Positions 1 through 6,955 of a stretch of 64,000 bases of DNA are shown in pieces. The notes below the pieces were generated by a model. The model worked only from the letters and a program-made list of their open reading frames with translations, was not told the DNA's origin and did not search any database. Position 1 is the first letter of the stretch, and the number at the start of each line of letters is the position of its first letter. Source of the DNA: Pectobacterium carotovorum (GTDB lineage: Bacteria > Pseudomonadota > Gammaproteobacteria > Enterobacterales > Enterobacteriaceae); NCBI RefSeq assembly GCF_900129615.1, contig NZ_FQWI01000002.1, forward strand, positions 310,001 through 374,000, in the 5' to 3' direction. The translations under genes and the position numbers were made by a program.

Positions 1-426
1 CGGCAGCGACGTGCGCTGGTGCGCACCGAGTGGGGGATAGTCTGGCAACATCCGCAGGCGGGATTACGCCCCACGGTGTTTGCGGGCGGCAACATCGGTG
101 AGCGGCTCATGGCAATCGGCAATCGACACTATGGCGATATTCGCCGCAAAGCGGCGCAGTGGATGGAAAACGTCGAGCTGCCAGAAAACTGTCTGGACGA
201 TTTGCCAACCACCTTTTCCGGCGGTGAACAGCAGCGCATCAATATTGCCCGCGGGCTTATCGGCGACTACCCGATTCTGCTGCTAGACGAACCGACGGCT
301 TCGCTGGATGCCAAAAACCGACTGGCTGTCACACAGCTCATCAACAATGCGAAGGACAAAGGGTGTGCCATCGTCGGCATCTTTCACGATGCCGATAGCT
401 TCCAATGCTCAGGAGACCGCAAATGA
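1..426 (+). pseudogene. PhnK/PhnL hybrid ATPase remnant, 5' end outside window
   Basis: The reading frame is open from base 1. Up to about base 225 the protein resembles PhnK of the C-P lyase system, with the stretches [25 protein letters not shown] and [10 protein letters not shown]. From the ABC signature onward it resembles PhnL instead: [29 protein letters not shown] and AIVGIFHD. PhnK and PhnL are normally separate adjacent genes, so the join inside the shared TFSGG signature looks like a recombination or deletion between them. The C-terminus after IVGIFHD is short and does not resemble PhnL. The stop overlaps the phnM start in an ATGA arrangement, as in intact operons. A hybrid ATPase is unlikely to serve both roles. 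The upstream part is not visible, so a complete phnK elsewhere cannot be excluded. Confidence 0.8.
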
Positions 427-751
427 TCATTAATAACGTCAACATGGTGCTCTCACGGGAAATTATTCATGGCTCACTGGAAGTGCGCAACGGCGTGATC
501 CATCACATCAGCGATAGGCCCAGCCGTCATCCCGGTGCGCTGGATGGCGAACAGGTCTGGCTCCTGCCGGTGCTTGTCGAGCTACACACGGATAATCTCG
601 ATAAGTGTTTTACACCGCGCCCCGGCGTTAACTGGTGGGTTCACGCCGCTGCATTGAAGAAGGGCGGCGAGCCGACCTGCTGCTCGTCAAACGGCACGCG
701 CCGCAAATGAAGCTGATGCGTGTGTGGCGTCAGGGCGTCCGGGTATTCTGA
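423..751 (+). pseudogene. phnM: phnM with large internal deletion and frameshift
   Basis: PhnM (alpha-D-ribose 1-methylphosphonate 5-triphosphate diphosphatase) is normally about 380 residues. Here the start at 423 gives a good PhnM N-terminus (MIINNV, SLEVRNG, LVELHTDNLDK, FTPRPGVNWW) up to about base 650. Immediately afterwards, in a different frame (codons 659-748), the PhnM C-terminus appears: EGRRADLLLV, then MRVWRQGVRVF and stop TGA 749-751. About 280 central residues, including the metal-dependent active site, are missing and the two ends are out of frame. The product read from 423 would be about 95 residues with a nonsense tail. The C-terminal stop overlaps the flank of phnN as in an intact operon. 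Non-functional with high confidence. Confidence 0.88.
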
Positions 752-753
752 TC

Positions 754-1323
754 ATGACGAAACTCATCTACCTCATTGGCCCTTCCGGTGCAGGCAAAGA
801 CAGCCTGCTGCGGGCGATTCGTCAACTTGCACTGCCACGCCTGCTGGTGGCGCACCGATACATTACCCGTCCCGCTGAAATACAAGGCGAGAACCATATT
901 GCACTGACGCCGGAGGAGTTTGCGATTCGTCAGCAGCTTGGCCTCTTTGCGCTCCATTGGCAGGCGCATCAGTGCCACTATGGCATAGGGATAGAGATTG
1001 ATGACTGGCTACAGCGAGGGAATGACGTCATCGTGAATGGCTCACGGGCTTACCTGACTCAGGCGCGTGAACGCTATGGCAACACGCTGTTTCCGATATG
1101 CCTGACCGTCTCTGCATCGGCACTGCGAGAGCGGTTACGCGCCAGAGGACGGGAAAGTGAACAGCAGATCGCTACGCGTTTGCAGCGTGCTGAAGAAGAG
1201 CAAAGCCGCTTAGCAAACGACTGTGTTTTATTGAATAACGACGGCGATCTGCAAGGCACCTTATCCACCTTTCAGTCGCTGCTGTCGTTCGACAGCACTT
1301 GTGCGACGCGCAGCGAACAATAG
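754..1323 (+). CDS. phnN: ribose 1,5-bisphosphate phosphokinase PhnN
   Basis: A 189-residue P-loop kinase that converts ribose 1,5-bisphosphate to PRPP in C-P lyase metabolism. The Walker A motif GPSGAGKDS lies at residues 8-16, followed by the guanylate-kinase-like pattern YITRP. Length is close to the E. coli protein (185). The start at 754 (MTKLIYLIG) was chosen over an in-frame ATG at 724, because the latter lies inside the phnM remnant and adds residues that PhnN lacks. It begins 2 bases after the phnM stop, so it was part of the phn operon. The reading frame is intact although upstream operon genes are damaged. Confidence 0.92.
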   Translation: MTKLIYLIGPSGAGKDSLLRAIRQLALPRLLVAHRYITRPAEIQGENHIALTPEEFAIRQQLGLFALHWQAHQCHYGIGIEIDDWLQRGNDVIVNGSRAYLTQARERYGNTLFPICLTVSASALRERLRARGRESEQQIATRLQRAEEEQSRLANDCVLLNNDGDLQGTLSTFQSLLSFDSTCATRSEQ

Positions 1324-1361
1324 GCCGAGTGGTAATCGCACCGAAGAGCAGGAGGAAACCG

Positions 1362-2135
1362 ATGGCAGCAAATAGTGACGGGAGCGTTTTTCACTTTCTG
1401 GGAACCGGTGGCGCGCAGCAGGTTCCCGCCTTTGGCTGTGAATGTGAGGTCTGCCAGCAGGCGCAACGCGATGAAAAAAAACGGCGTCGTGCCTGCTGCG
1501 CGGCAATCACCACAAAAGACCACATCATTCTGATTGATGCCGGATTGTCTGAGCTAGCGCCGTATCTGCTTCCCTATCCGATCCGGCATATTCTGCTGAC
1601 CCACTATCACATGGATCACGTTCAGGGATTATTTCCCCTGCGCTGGGGCTACGGCGAGCCCATTCCGGTCTTTGGCCCCCCAGACGAAGCGGGCTGCGAC
1701 GAGCTCTTTAAGCACCCAGGGATCCTGCATTTTCAACCGCACCTGATGCCTTTCCAACCCTTCGAACTGGACGGCATCAGGATCACGCCGGTTCCCTTAA
1801 TCCATTCTAAATTAACCTACGGTTACCTCATCCAGACGCCGATGCATACGCTGGCCTACCTGACCGACACCATCGGACTACCGCCCGAAACCGCCGCGTT
1901 TCTCTCATCCCACACGCTGGACTATGCGATTGTCGATTGCAGCCACCCTCCCCAGACGACGCCTCCGCGCAACCACAATGACATCACCTGTGCGCTGGAG
2001 ATCTTCACTCAGCTAAACCCCAAACAACTGTACCTGACCCACATCGGCCATGAACTGGATCGCTGGCTCCAAACGCAAACGTTGCTGCCTGAAAACGTTC
2101 ATGCAGCGTATGACGGGCTGGTGTTGGGGTTGTAG
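1362..2135 (+). CDS. phnP: phosphoribosyl 1,2-cyclic phosphate phosphodiesterase PhnP
   Basis: A 257-residue metallo-beta-lactamase-fold enzyme that opens 5-phosphoribosyl 1,2-cyclic phosphate, the product of C-P bond cleavage. The metal-binding motif HYHMDHVQG, the FPLRWGYGEPIPVFGPPDE block and DCSHPP with a late TH.GH are all present. The structural zinc cysteines of the family (CECEVCQ) follow GTGGAQQVPAFG. The start at 1362 is preceded by AGGAGG at about 1350-1355; an earlier in-frame ATG (1299) lies inside phnN. phnO, which separates phnN and phnP in E. coli, is absent. The gene looks intact, so it and phnN may have outlived the lyase itself. Confidence 0.92.
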   Translation: MAANSDGSVFHFLGTGGAQQVPAFGCECEVCQQAQRDEKKRRRACCAAITTKDHIILIDAGLSELAPYLLPYPIRHILLTHYHMDHVQGLFPLRWGYGEPIPVFGPPDEAGCDELFKHPGILHFQPHLMPFQPFELDGIRITPVPLIHSKLTYGYLIQTPMHTLAYLTDTIGLPPETAAFLSSHTLDYAIVDCSHPPQTTPPRNHNDITCALEIFTQLNPKQLYLTHIGHELDRWLQTQTLLPENVHAAYDGLVLGL

Positions 2136-2227
2136 GGGAACGGGATTGTTGGCGAACGGTTTAAGGCGAACAGATACCATCGCGGTGCCATCAATAATGA
2201 TGGCAGTGTTCTGTGTTAGAGCATGAC

Positions 2228-2494
2228 TCAGTGACCGTGAACAGTCAGTCCTACCAATCGGGTAACAATAGGACGGACAATCAGTATGCAAACAAAAGCG
2301 GCTGGCATGGCAACCTGATAGGCATTCATCACATTTTCCATGTAATGTGGCCCCATGCCAAATTCGGCCAGAATGATGACCAGACACATCAGAAATGCCA
2401 TGATGGTCGCCATATAAAGAGCAAATACGTAGGGTGAAGTGTGCTTAGGGAAGCGGAATCGCGGGGTATTTTTAGCAACAGCATTAGTCATCAA
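2228..2494 (-). CDS. DUF2798 family small membrane protein
   Basis: An 88-residue protein with two hydrophobic helices (about residues 25-45 and 60-80). The pattern P..TSPYVFALYMATIMAFLMC and a second segment with IVRPIVTRLV are typical of DUF2798. Function is unknown for the family. An AGGA ribosome site lies 7 bases before the first of two tandem ATGs. It is transcribed away from the LysR gene at 2620, a common arrangement in which the LysR protein controls its divergent neighbour. That link is inference from layout. Confidence 0.75.
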   Translation of the reverse strand: MMTNAVAKNTPRFRFPKHTSPYVFALYMATIMAFLMCLVIILAEFGMGPHYMENVMNAYQVAMPAAFVCILIVRPIVTRLVGLTVHGH

Positions 2495-2619
2495 GTTATC
2501 CTGGTTAACAACGGTGAGTGAAACGGTTGCTAACCTATCAAGCTAACTAGGATGGTAGTAGAGCAGCTATGCTTTAATCATTATTAAATAAAAGTAACGA
2601 ATCAAGCGTTGGGGATAAT

Positions 2620-3522
2620 ATGGATGTGTTAGGGCTGATTAGCAATTTTATCCGCGTGGTGGAGAACGGCAGTATCGCCGCGGCGGCACGAGCTAAAGGT
2701 ATGAGTCCGGCGGCGGTAAGCCAGAGCCTTTCACGGCTTGAGACACATTTGGGCGTGCGCCTGATATCGCGTACCACCCGCAGCATGACATTAACCGAAA
2801 ATGGTAAACGTTATTTCGAGAAAGTACGTCATATTCCACATGATATCGAGCTCGCTTCGCAGGCTGCTGCGAGTGAAACCAAGCTGCAAGGTCCGCTTTG
2901 CATCGCGACGACTGCCGCGTTTGGTCGGTACGTTATCGCTCCACTGATGCCTGCTTTCAAAGCGTCTTTCCCCGATATCGATATCGAACTGATTAGTACC
3001 GATCGCAACGTCAACCATCGGTTGGAAGGCGTTGACGTCAGTATTCGCATTGAGGCACAGCTGAACGATCAACTGATTGCCAGAAAAATCGCATCGATAC
3101 CATTTATATTCTGCGCGGCCCAGGCTTATCTGGATCGCGCAGGCACCCCTCAGACTCCCGAAGAACTCAGTCAGCACGCCTGTCTGGTTTTCCGCTATCC
3201 CACAGATGGACGTTTTCTTCCCTGGACATTTATGGTCAACGGGCAAGCTGTTAACGTGAAGCTCAACCCTAAATTCATCAGTGATGATATTGATATCATT
3301 GCAAAAATCGCAGCAAACGGAGGCGGCGTTACCCGTCTGGCAAGCTTTGTTGCCCAGCCGTTGATAGACAGTGGTCAACTCACGCCTTTGTTCTGTTCAG
3401 ACCACCGTAACGGTAACCACGTAGAGTCTTTACCTATGAATATTTATGCCTGTGTCAATGAACGTTCGGCACTGAATTCAAAGGTAAGGGCATTTATTAC
3501 GTTTTTAGAAGCTGAGATTTAA
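2620..3522 (+). CDS. LysR-family transcriptional regulator
   Basis: A 300-residue LysR regulator. The N-terminal winged helix-turn-helix covers residues 1-60 (FIRVVENGSIAAAARAKGMSPAAVSQSLSRLE), followed by the LysR linker and a substrate-binding domain (about 90-295). It belongs to the CrgA-like branch judging from LISRTTRSMTLTENG and GVDVSIRI. The effector is unknown. It is divergent from the DUF2798 gene with a 125-base spacer that probably carries both promoters. No metabolic gene lies beside it to suggest a ligand. Confidence 0.85.
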   Translation: MDVLGLISNFIRVVENGSIAAAARAKGMSPAAVSQSLSRLETHLGVRLISRTTRSMTLTENGKRYFEKVRHIPHDIELASQAAASETKLQGPLCIATTAAFGRYVIAPLMPAFKASFPDIDIELISTDRNVNHRLEGVDVSIRIEAQLNDQLIARKIASIPFIFCAAQAYLDRAGTPQTPEELSQHACLVFRYPTDGRFLPWTFMVNGQAVNVKLNPKFISDDIDIIAKIAANGGGVTRLASFVAQPLIDSGQLTPLFCSDHRNGNHVESLPMNIYACVNERSALNSKVRAFITFLEAEI

Positions 3523-3612
3523 GACGAGAGCGCAGCGATTTTCTGTGTAAATACAGTTAAATGTAGGCTCAAGTGCCAGGCTGGTTTTTTTGAGTAAGTG
3601 GCCTGTAGTGTC

Positions 3613-3641
3613 GTTATGTGTGGAGTAGTTCCACACATAAC
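3613..3641. repeat. perfect 12-bp inverted repeat
   Basis: The arms 3613-3624 (GTTATGTGTGGA) and 3630-3641 (TCCACACATAAC) are exact reverse complements around the 5-base loop GTAGT. No T tract follows on either strand, so it is not a classic intrinsic terminator. It sits in the 287-base spacer between the LysR gene and the convergent AbiE genes; nothing else was recognised in that spacer. Confidence 0.7.
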
Positions 3642-3809
3642 AGGGCTAAAAATCCACATTTTGGAATAGGTTTTTCGAGATAATGCATCGAAATGATTGT
3701 GATAAATTTATTGATTTAACTGACGTTTTTTATTGTTTTTAGAGATGTTTCCAGACGTCAGTTGAGATGATTAAACATGACGGCTAAATCTAGTTCCTCT
3801 GAGTCCGAA

Positions 3810-4739
3810 CTAAAATCGCTGTTCCAGAACCTTCTCAAGCTTGCTTACCGCCGCACTAAATTTGGCCGGATTTTTAGCATATAAGGCCGATAAATTATGC
3901 TGTTTCCAGCGAATAGCGGGAAGATGTTGAATATCAGGATAGCGATATAGCGACCAGTCAGGGGTGTTTTGCTTATAGCTAAGTAAAAACTGTTTATCTT
4001 GAGTGGTAAAGTGAGATCTCAATGCTTGCGGCAGTAACGTCGTCACTGACAAAAGTGATTCCAGAGACGTTTCATGCTGCGTCATACCCGAAAATTCCTG
4101 TTGGTATAGTGTAGCGATCCGTGCAATATCCCAGTTTGGTGCCAGTAGTTCAGCGATGGGACGGGGATGACCAGCCAGATAGCAAAGAAATCCATCAAAG
4201 AGCTCGCGTGTGAGGCCCGGTTTCTCCAGCATATTTAGCACGTCAAACAGATCGCGTGGATGCTGGCGATCGAGCGCGGCGCAGATTTTACCGCCGTAAA
4301 GATCTGCCAGTGAAACGACATTCATGGTGGTAAAGCCGAATTCCATTTCTACCTGCTCGCATACCGGTATTTCTGCTGGAGGCAACAGCAATCCACGCCA
4401 AACCGGACTGACTTCAATCTTTATCTGTGCATTAGCGGTGTTAACGATGATGCGCTTTTCATCGGCTTTATTATCCTGTCGAATTGCAGTGATCCCAGGT
4501 TGGCTTTTCAGCGATTCGGTAATGCGCATCAAGGCGTCATCGATAGCGGCTAGATCGGTATCACGGTCCATGAAGGTTTGATAAACCAGATCGATATCTA
4601 CTGATAGGCGAGGGAAATCCTGCATAAACAGATTGATAGCTGTGCCGCCTTTCAGCGCGAAACAGGACTCTTTCGCTACATGAGGCAGGGCGGTCATTAA
4701 CAGCCTGACCTGTCGGGCATAAATATCACGCTGATCCAT
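3810..4739 (-). CDS. AbiEii-type nucleotidyltransferase toxin
   Basis: A 309-residue protein of the AbiEii/AbiGii family, the toxin half of type IV toxin-antitoxin systems linked to abortive phage infection. The nucleotidyltransferase core is visible near the N-terminus: FALKGGTAINLFM then RLSVDIDLVY, giving the GG...DxD arrangement, with a later IKIEVSP strand and DLYGGKICAALDRQHPRDLFDV motif. It follows the antitoxin gene with a 14-base overlap, so the two are translationally coupled. It lies in the accessory block beside tRNA-Phe. Family members act as GTP-dependent or tRNA-modifying nucleotidyltransferases; the target here is unknown. Confidence 0.88.
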   Translation of the reverse strand: MDQRDIYARQVRLLMTALPHVAKESCFALKGGTAINLFMQDFPRLSVDIDLVYQTFMDRDTDLAAIDDALMRITESLKSQPGITAIRQDNKADEKRIIVNTANAQIKIEVSPVWRGLLLPPAEIPVCEQVEMEFGFTTMNVVSLADLYGGKICAALDRQHPRDLFDVLNMLEKPGLTRELFDGFLCYLAGHPRPIAELLAPNWDIARIATLYQQEFSGMTQHETSLESLLSVTTLLPQALRSHFTTQDKQFLLSYKQNTPDWSLYRYPDIQHLPAIRWKQHNLSALYAKNPAKFSAAVSKLEKVLEQRF

Positions 4740-5529
4740 CTTCGATTCCTTTCGATTTAAATTCCCTGGGAACGGTGATTTGGTAATCCGGTTCCAGCCA
4801 GCCGCCGGGGATAATTTGCCGCTTTCCAGCGCCTGTTTCTATACCACTTTTATCGAGATACTGAAAATAAGGATGCCCATTGCGCTGGGCAAGGTAGAGC
4901 ATCACCCGGTTGGTTTTTACCGAACGACTGGCGGAAAGCAGCGCCTGTAATTTACGCGGGCTAAGAAGGTGTAGACCCTGAAATAATGCATCGGCATGCT
5001 CAAATGATATTTGTGTGGGAACGCCGCTGGCGATTTCATACGCGGCCAGTTCTGGAACGCTGCCAGTCAATCGCCGATCGCCGATTCTCAGTTCTGTCGT
5101 GAATGGCATCACATCAACCGACAGGCCTGATGTGTAGAGAACGACAAAGGTGGCGGATTTTTCAAAGGCGGCGAACCACCCCGGTAGCGTAATGTACGCC
5201 GGGAGCGTGAGCCAAACTTGAGGTTTACCCGGTTCGGTATAGTGGGAATAACCTTGTAACGCGATGCTCGTCAGTCCTGCTACCCGTATTGGTTTTTCCC
5301 ATTGTGTTTGCAGGCAATAAACCGCATCTACCCAATCCGGTTCTCGGCCCGTCCGGCAGTAAACGCCGTGAGCGATCCGCCTGAGCCAACCGTTTTGGAC
5401 ATAGACGTAAGAGAGCTTACGATCTATGCCGTTGCGGGTAAGCCATGATTGGAGCAACACCTGACCGGGCAGTGTGTTTTGCATTAGCCAGTTTAGATAA
5501 TTAGTCAAATATCGCCTCTGAATAGACAA
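4726..5529 (-). CDS. AbiEi-family antitoxin
   Basis: A 267-residue AbiEi-like antitoxin. The N-terminal winged-helix region (LNWLMQNTLPGQVLLQSWLTRNGIDRKL...GWLRRIAHGVYCR) matches AbiEi and would bind the operon promoter. The C-terminal part (WVDAVYCLQTQW... RVAGLTSIALQGYSHY) is the antitoxin domain. In this family the antitoxin represses its own operon, and the 5530-5700 spacer upstream would be the place for its operator. The first ATG at 5529 is used; no convincing alternative start was seen. The gene precedes and overlaps the toxin, the usual abiE order. Confidence 0.85.
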   Translation of the reverse strand: MSIQRRYLTNYLNWLMQNTLPGQVLLQSWLTRNGIDRKLSYVYVQNGWLRRIAHGVYCRTGREPDWVDAVYCLQTQWEKPIRVAGLTSIALQGYSHYTEPGKPQVWLTLPAYITLPGWFAAFEKSATFVVLYTSGLSVDVMPFTTELRIGDRRLTGSVPELAAYEIASGVPTQISFEHADALFQGLHLLSPRKLQALLSASRSVKTNRVMLYLAQRNGHPYFQYLDKSGIETGAGKRQIIPGGWLEPDYQITVPREFKSKGIEDGSA

Positions 5530-5753
5530 TTATGAAAATTATTAAACTATCTTAGGTTTATCCGTTCTGCATAACAAGATTGAGTTTGATTATTTCAAAA
5601 GGTGTCGATTTAAAATCGACATATCCTGAAAAATATAAACATCAGATGAAAACGGGCAAGTAAGGGCCAAATGTATTCGGTCGATTTAAACCGCTTGCGA
5701 CGCATCGCTGATGGCGCTATCGTTTACCCGCACCTGCAAAAATCAGGTGTCGG

Positions 5754-5811
5754 GATTGGTCTCCTGAAATATACCTTACTGGCGGCATAGGACGCGCTCG
5801 CGTCTTTTTTT
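5754..5811 (+). promoter_or_regulatory. C4 RNA target sites a1/b1 and leader terminator
   Basis: Leader of the phage-type immunity operon. Site a1 contains TTGGTCT (5756-5762) and b1 is CTTACTGG (5775-5782); both are complementary to the C4 RNA just downstream. They are followed by GACGC-GCTC-GCGTC (5791-5804) and a T run to 5811, an intrinsic terminator. In P1 and P4 phages, pairing of the short RNA with such sites causes transcription to stop early. All elements are seen directly; the mechanism is family knowledge. Confidence 0.7.
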
Positions 5812-5836
5812 ATGTCGTACGCACGGCTACATCTCA

Positions 5837-5905
5837 ATGGTGGGCCGGGCGGAGGCACCGCAAGGTGCGCCGGTGTCCAGTAAGGCCGGTAAGACCAACT
5901 CCGTC
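5837..5905 (+). ncRNA. C4-like antisense RNA of a P4/P1-type immunity region
   Basis: The region has the hallmarks of the phage C4 antisense RNA. A GCACC-GCAA-GGTGC hairpin with a GNRA loop lies at 5855-5868. It is followed by b' CCAGTAAG (5877-5884) and a' AGACCAA (5892-5898). b' is exactly complementary to CTTACTGG at 5775-5782 and again at 5956-5963, and a' to TTGGTCT at 5756-5762 and 5925-5931. The second b site overlaps the ribosome-binding site of the next gene. This a1-b1-RNA-a2-b2 order is that of known C4 loci, where the RNA is processed from the leader. RNA ends are estimates. Confidence 0.75.
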
Positions 5906-5924
5906 CGGTTCCACCACCAGAAGA

Positions 5925-5966
5925 TTGGTCTCTTCGGTGGTGGTTCAAACAATCACTTACTGGAGG
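5925..5966 (+). promoter_or_regulatory. C4 RNA target sites a2/b2 overlapping the ribosome-binding site
   Basis: Second target pair: TTGGTCT at 5925-5931 and CTTACTGG at 5956-5963. The last bases of b2 are the start of the GGAGG ribosome site (5962-5966) for the ATG at 5974. Pairing with the C4 RNA would therefore hide the ribosome site of the 153-residue protein gene. A longer inverted pair (ACCACC at 5912-5917, GGTGGT at 5937-5942) brackets a2 and may present it in a loop. Confidence 0.65.
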
Positions 5967-5973
5967 CTGCCTT

Positions 5974-6435
5974 ATGGCTACGATCACTACCCACACTCAC
6001 CCATTACTGACCGTTTCTTTTAGCGCCAAAACGGATTTCATCACGCTGGCCGACCACTGCGAACGCCTCGCCGAAACCTTGACGGAAACCCTCGACCCTG
6101 CGTTAAAGCTGGCGCTGTGCGACAGGCTGGCGGCTTGTCTTGCACTGCTGAGGCCGACGTTGAGTGAACCCATTCCACCACATCTGACCGAACGCCTCAC
6201 CGTGAATACGCTGCCTGCTGATTCTCCTTGTGCTGAACACGATTCCGAACTGCTCTGTGACTACAGCTTTGCGCTGGCTCAACTGATGGTGGGTTACGTG
6301 CTGCCGCAGGGGATTTCACACCCGTTAACGGTGTTGCTGGGGGAAATGGTGCGTTCTTTTGCCGCAGGGCTGAAAGCACCGCGCTGGGTTCGCACCGCAG
6401 ATGGCGTGACGTTTATTGATGAGGTGGCCGAATGA
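5974..6435 (+). CDS. uncharacterised protein controlled by the C4 locus
   Basis: A 153-residue protein of no family I recognise. It has no signal peptide or clear membrane helix; the middle is leucine- and alanine-rich (ALKLALCDRLAACLALL) and probably helical. A GGAGG site precedes the ATG by 7 bases. In P1 and P4 phages the gene at this position is under C4 control and encodes the Icd/Ash or antirepressor function, so a phage-derived regulatory or host-interference role is possible. That is inference from position only. Its stop overlaps the start of the Ner-like gene by four bases (ATGA), so the two are co-translated. Confidence 0.65.
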   Translation: MATITTHTHPLLTVSFSAKTDFITLADHCERLAETLTETLDPALKLALCDRLAACLALLRPTLSEPIPPHLTERLTVNTLPADSPCAEHDSELLCDYSFALAQLMVGYVLPQGISHPLTVLLGEMVRSFAAGLKAPRWVRTADGVTFIDEVAE

Positions 6436-6641
6436 ATGATCAAGACTGGCATCCCGCCGATATTATTGCGGCACTGAAAAAGCGGGGAACATCACTGGCG
6501 GCTGTGTCCCGCAACGCTGGTTTGGCTTCTTCCACGTTGGCAAATGCGCTGCAAAGGCACTGGCCTAAAGGCGAACGGCTGATTGCGGAAGCGCTAGGTT
6601 CATCACCTGAACAAGTATGGCCGTCACGCTATAACACATAA
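6432..6641 (+). CDS. Ner/Nlp-like DNA-binding protein
   Basis: A 69-residue helix-turn-helix protein of the Mu Ner / Nlp (SfsB) type: W.PADIIAALKKRGTSLAAVSRNAGLASSTLANAL, then P.GE.LIAEALG..PEQVWPSRY. This C-terminal IWP/VWPSRY signature is diagnostic. Ner proteins are phage transcription regulators that bind DNA as small dimers. It is coupled to the preceding gene and ends 67 bases before the tRNA-Phe 3' end. It is probably the regulator of this prophage remnant; no integrase, replication or packaging genes accompany it. Confidence 0.82.
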   Translation: MNDQDWHPADIIAALKKRGTSLAAVSRNAGLASSTLANALQRHWPKGERLIAEALGSSPEQVWPSRYNT

Positions 6642-6671
6642 CCGAACCCAGTTCAGGACCCAATCCCAAAA

Positions 6672-6699
6672 GCAAAAACCCGCCTTTTGGGCGGGTTCT
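6672..6699 (-). terminator. intrinsic terminator of tRNA-Phe
   Basis: Read on the minus strand, AACCCGCC-CAAAA-GGCGGGTT is followed by a short T tract (TTTTTGC), directly after the tRNA 3' end. Confidence 0.85.
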
Positions 6700-6708
6700 C
6701 TGAATTAA

Positions 6709-6784
6709 TGGTGCCCGGACTCGGAATCGAACCAAGGACACGAGGATTTTCAATCCTCTGCTCTACCGACTGAGCTATCCGGGC
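6709..6784 (-). tRNA. tRNA-Phe (GAA)
   Basis: A complete 76-base tRNA on the minus strand. The acceptor stem GCCCGGA pairs with TCCGGGC, CCA is encoded, and the anticodon loop is TTGAAAA with anticodon GAA. The T arm GGTTCGATTCC is standard. tRNA-Phe genes are frequent integration sites, and the phage-derived genes at 5754-6641 lie directly downstream of its 3' end. I saw no duplicate of the tRNA 3' end in the window that would mark the far end of an island. Confidence 0.97.
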
Positions 6785-6955
6785 AACGGGGCGCATTAAA
6801 CCTTAATCCCGTATGATCGTCAACCCTATTTAGGGAAAAGCTGTTCAACTGATTAACTTTACGGCAATCTGATCGGGTAGGCGTCGATTTTGCACAAATC
6901 TTCCAGATAGATGCGTATGAAGGAGTAATGCTGATAGCGAAAAGAGGGGGGCGAG

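Noticed and set aside
5780..5973. Possible Ash/Icd-like peptide on the plus strand
   Set aside because: An open frame resembling phage Ash/Icd pieces exists but lacks a start codon; the segment is better explained by the C4 RNA and its targets.
5724..5996. 90-residue minus-strand frame over the C4 locus
   Set aside because: The same bases carry paired RNA segments on the plus strand; no ribosome site or recognisable protein.
6709..6784. Attachment-site duplicate of tRNA-Phe
   Set aside because: I looked for the 3' end (GGTTCGATTCC...CACCA) to the left of the block and saw only short chance matches such as GAGTCCGA near 3801.
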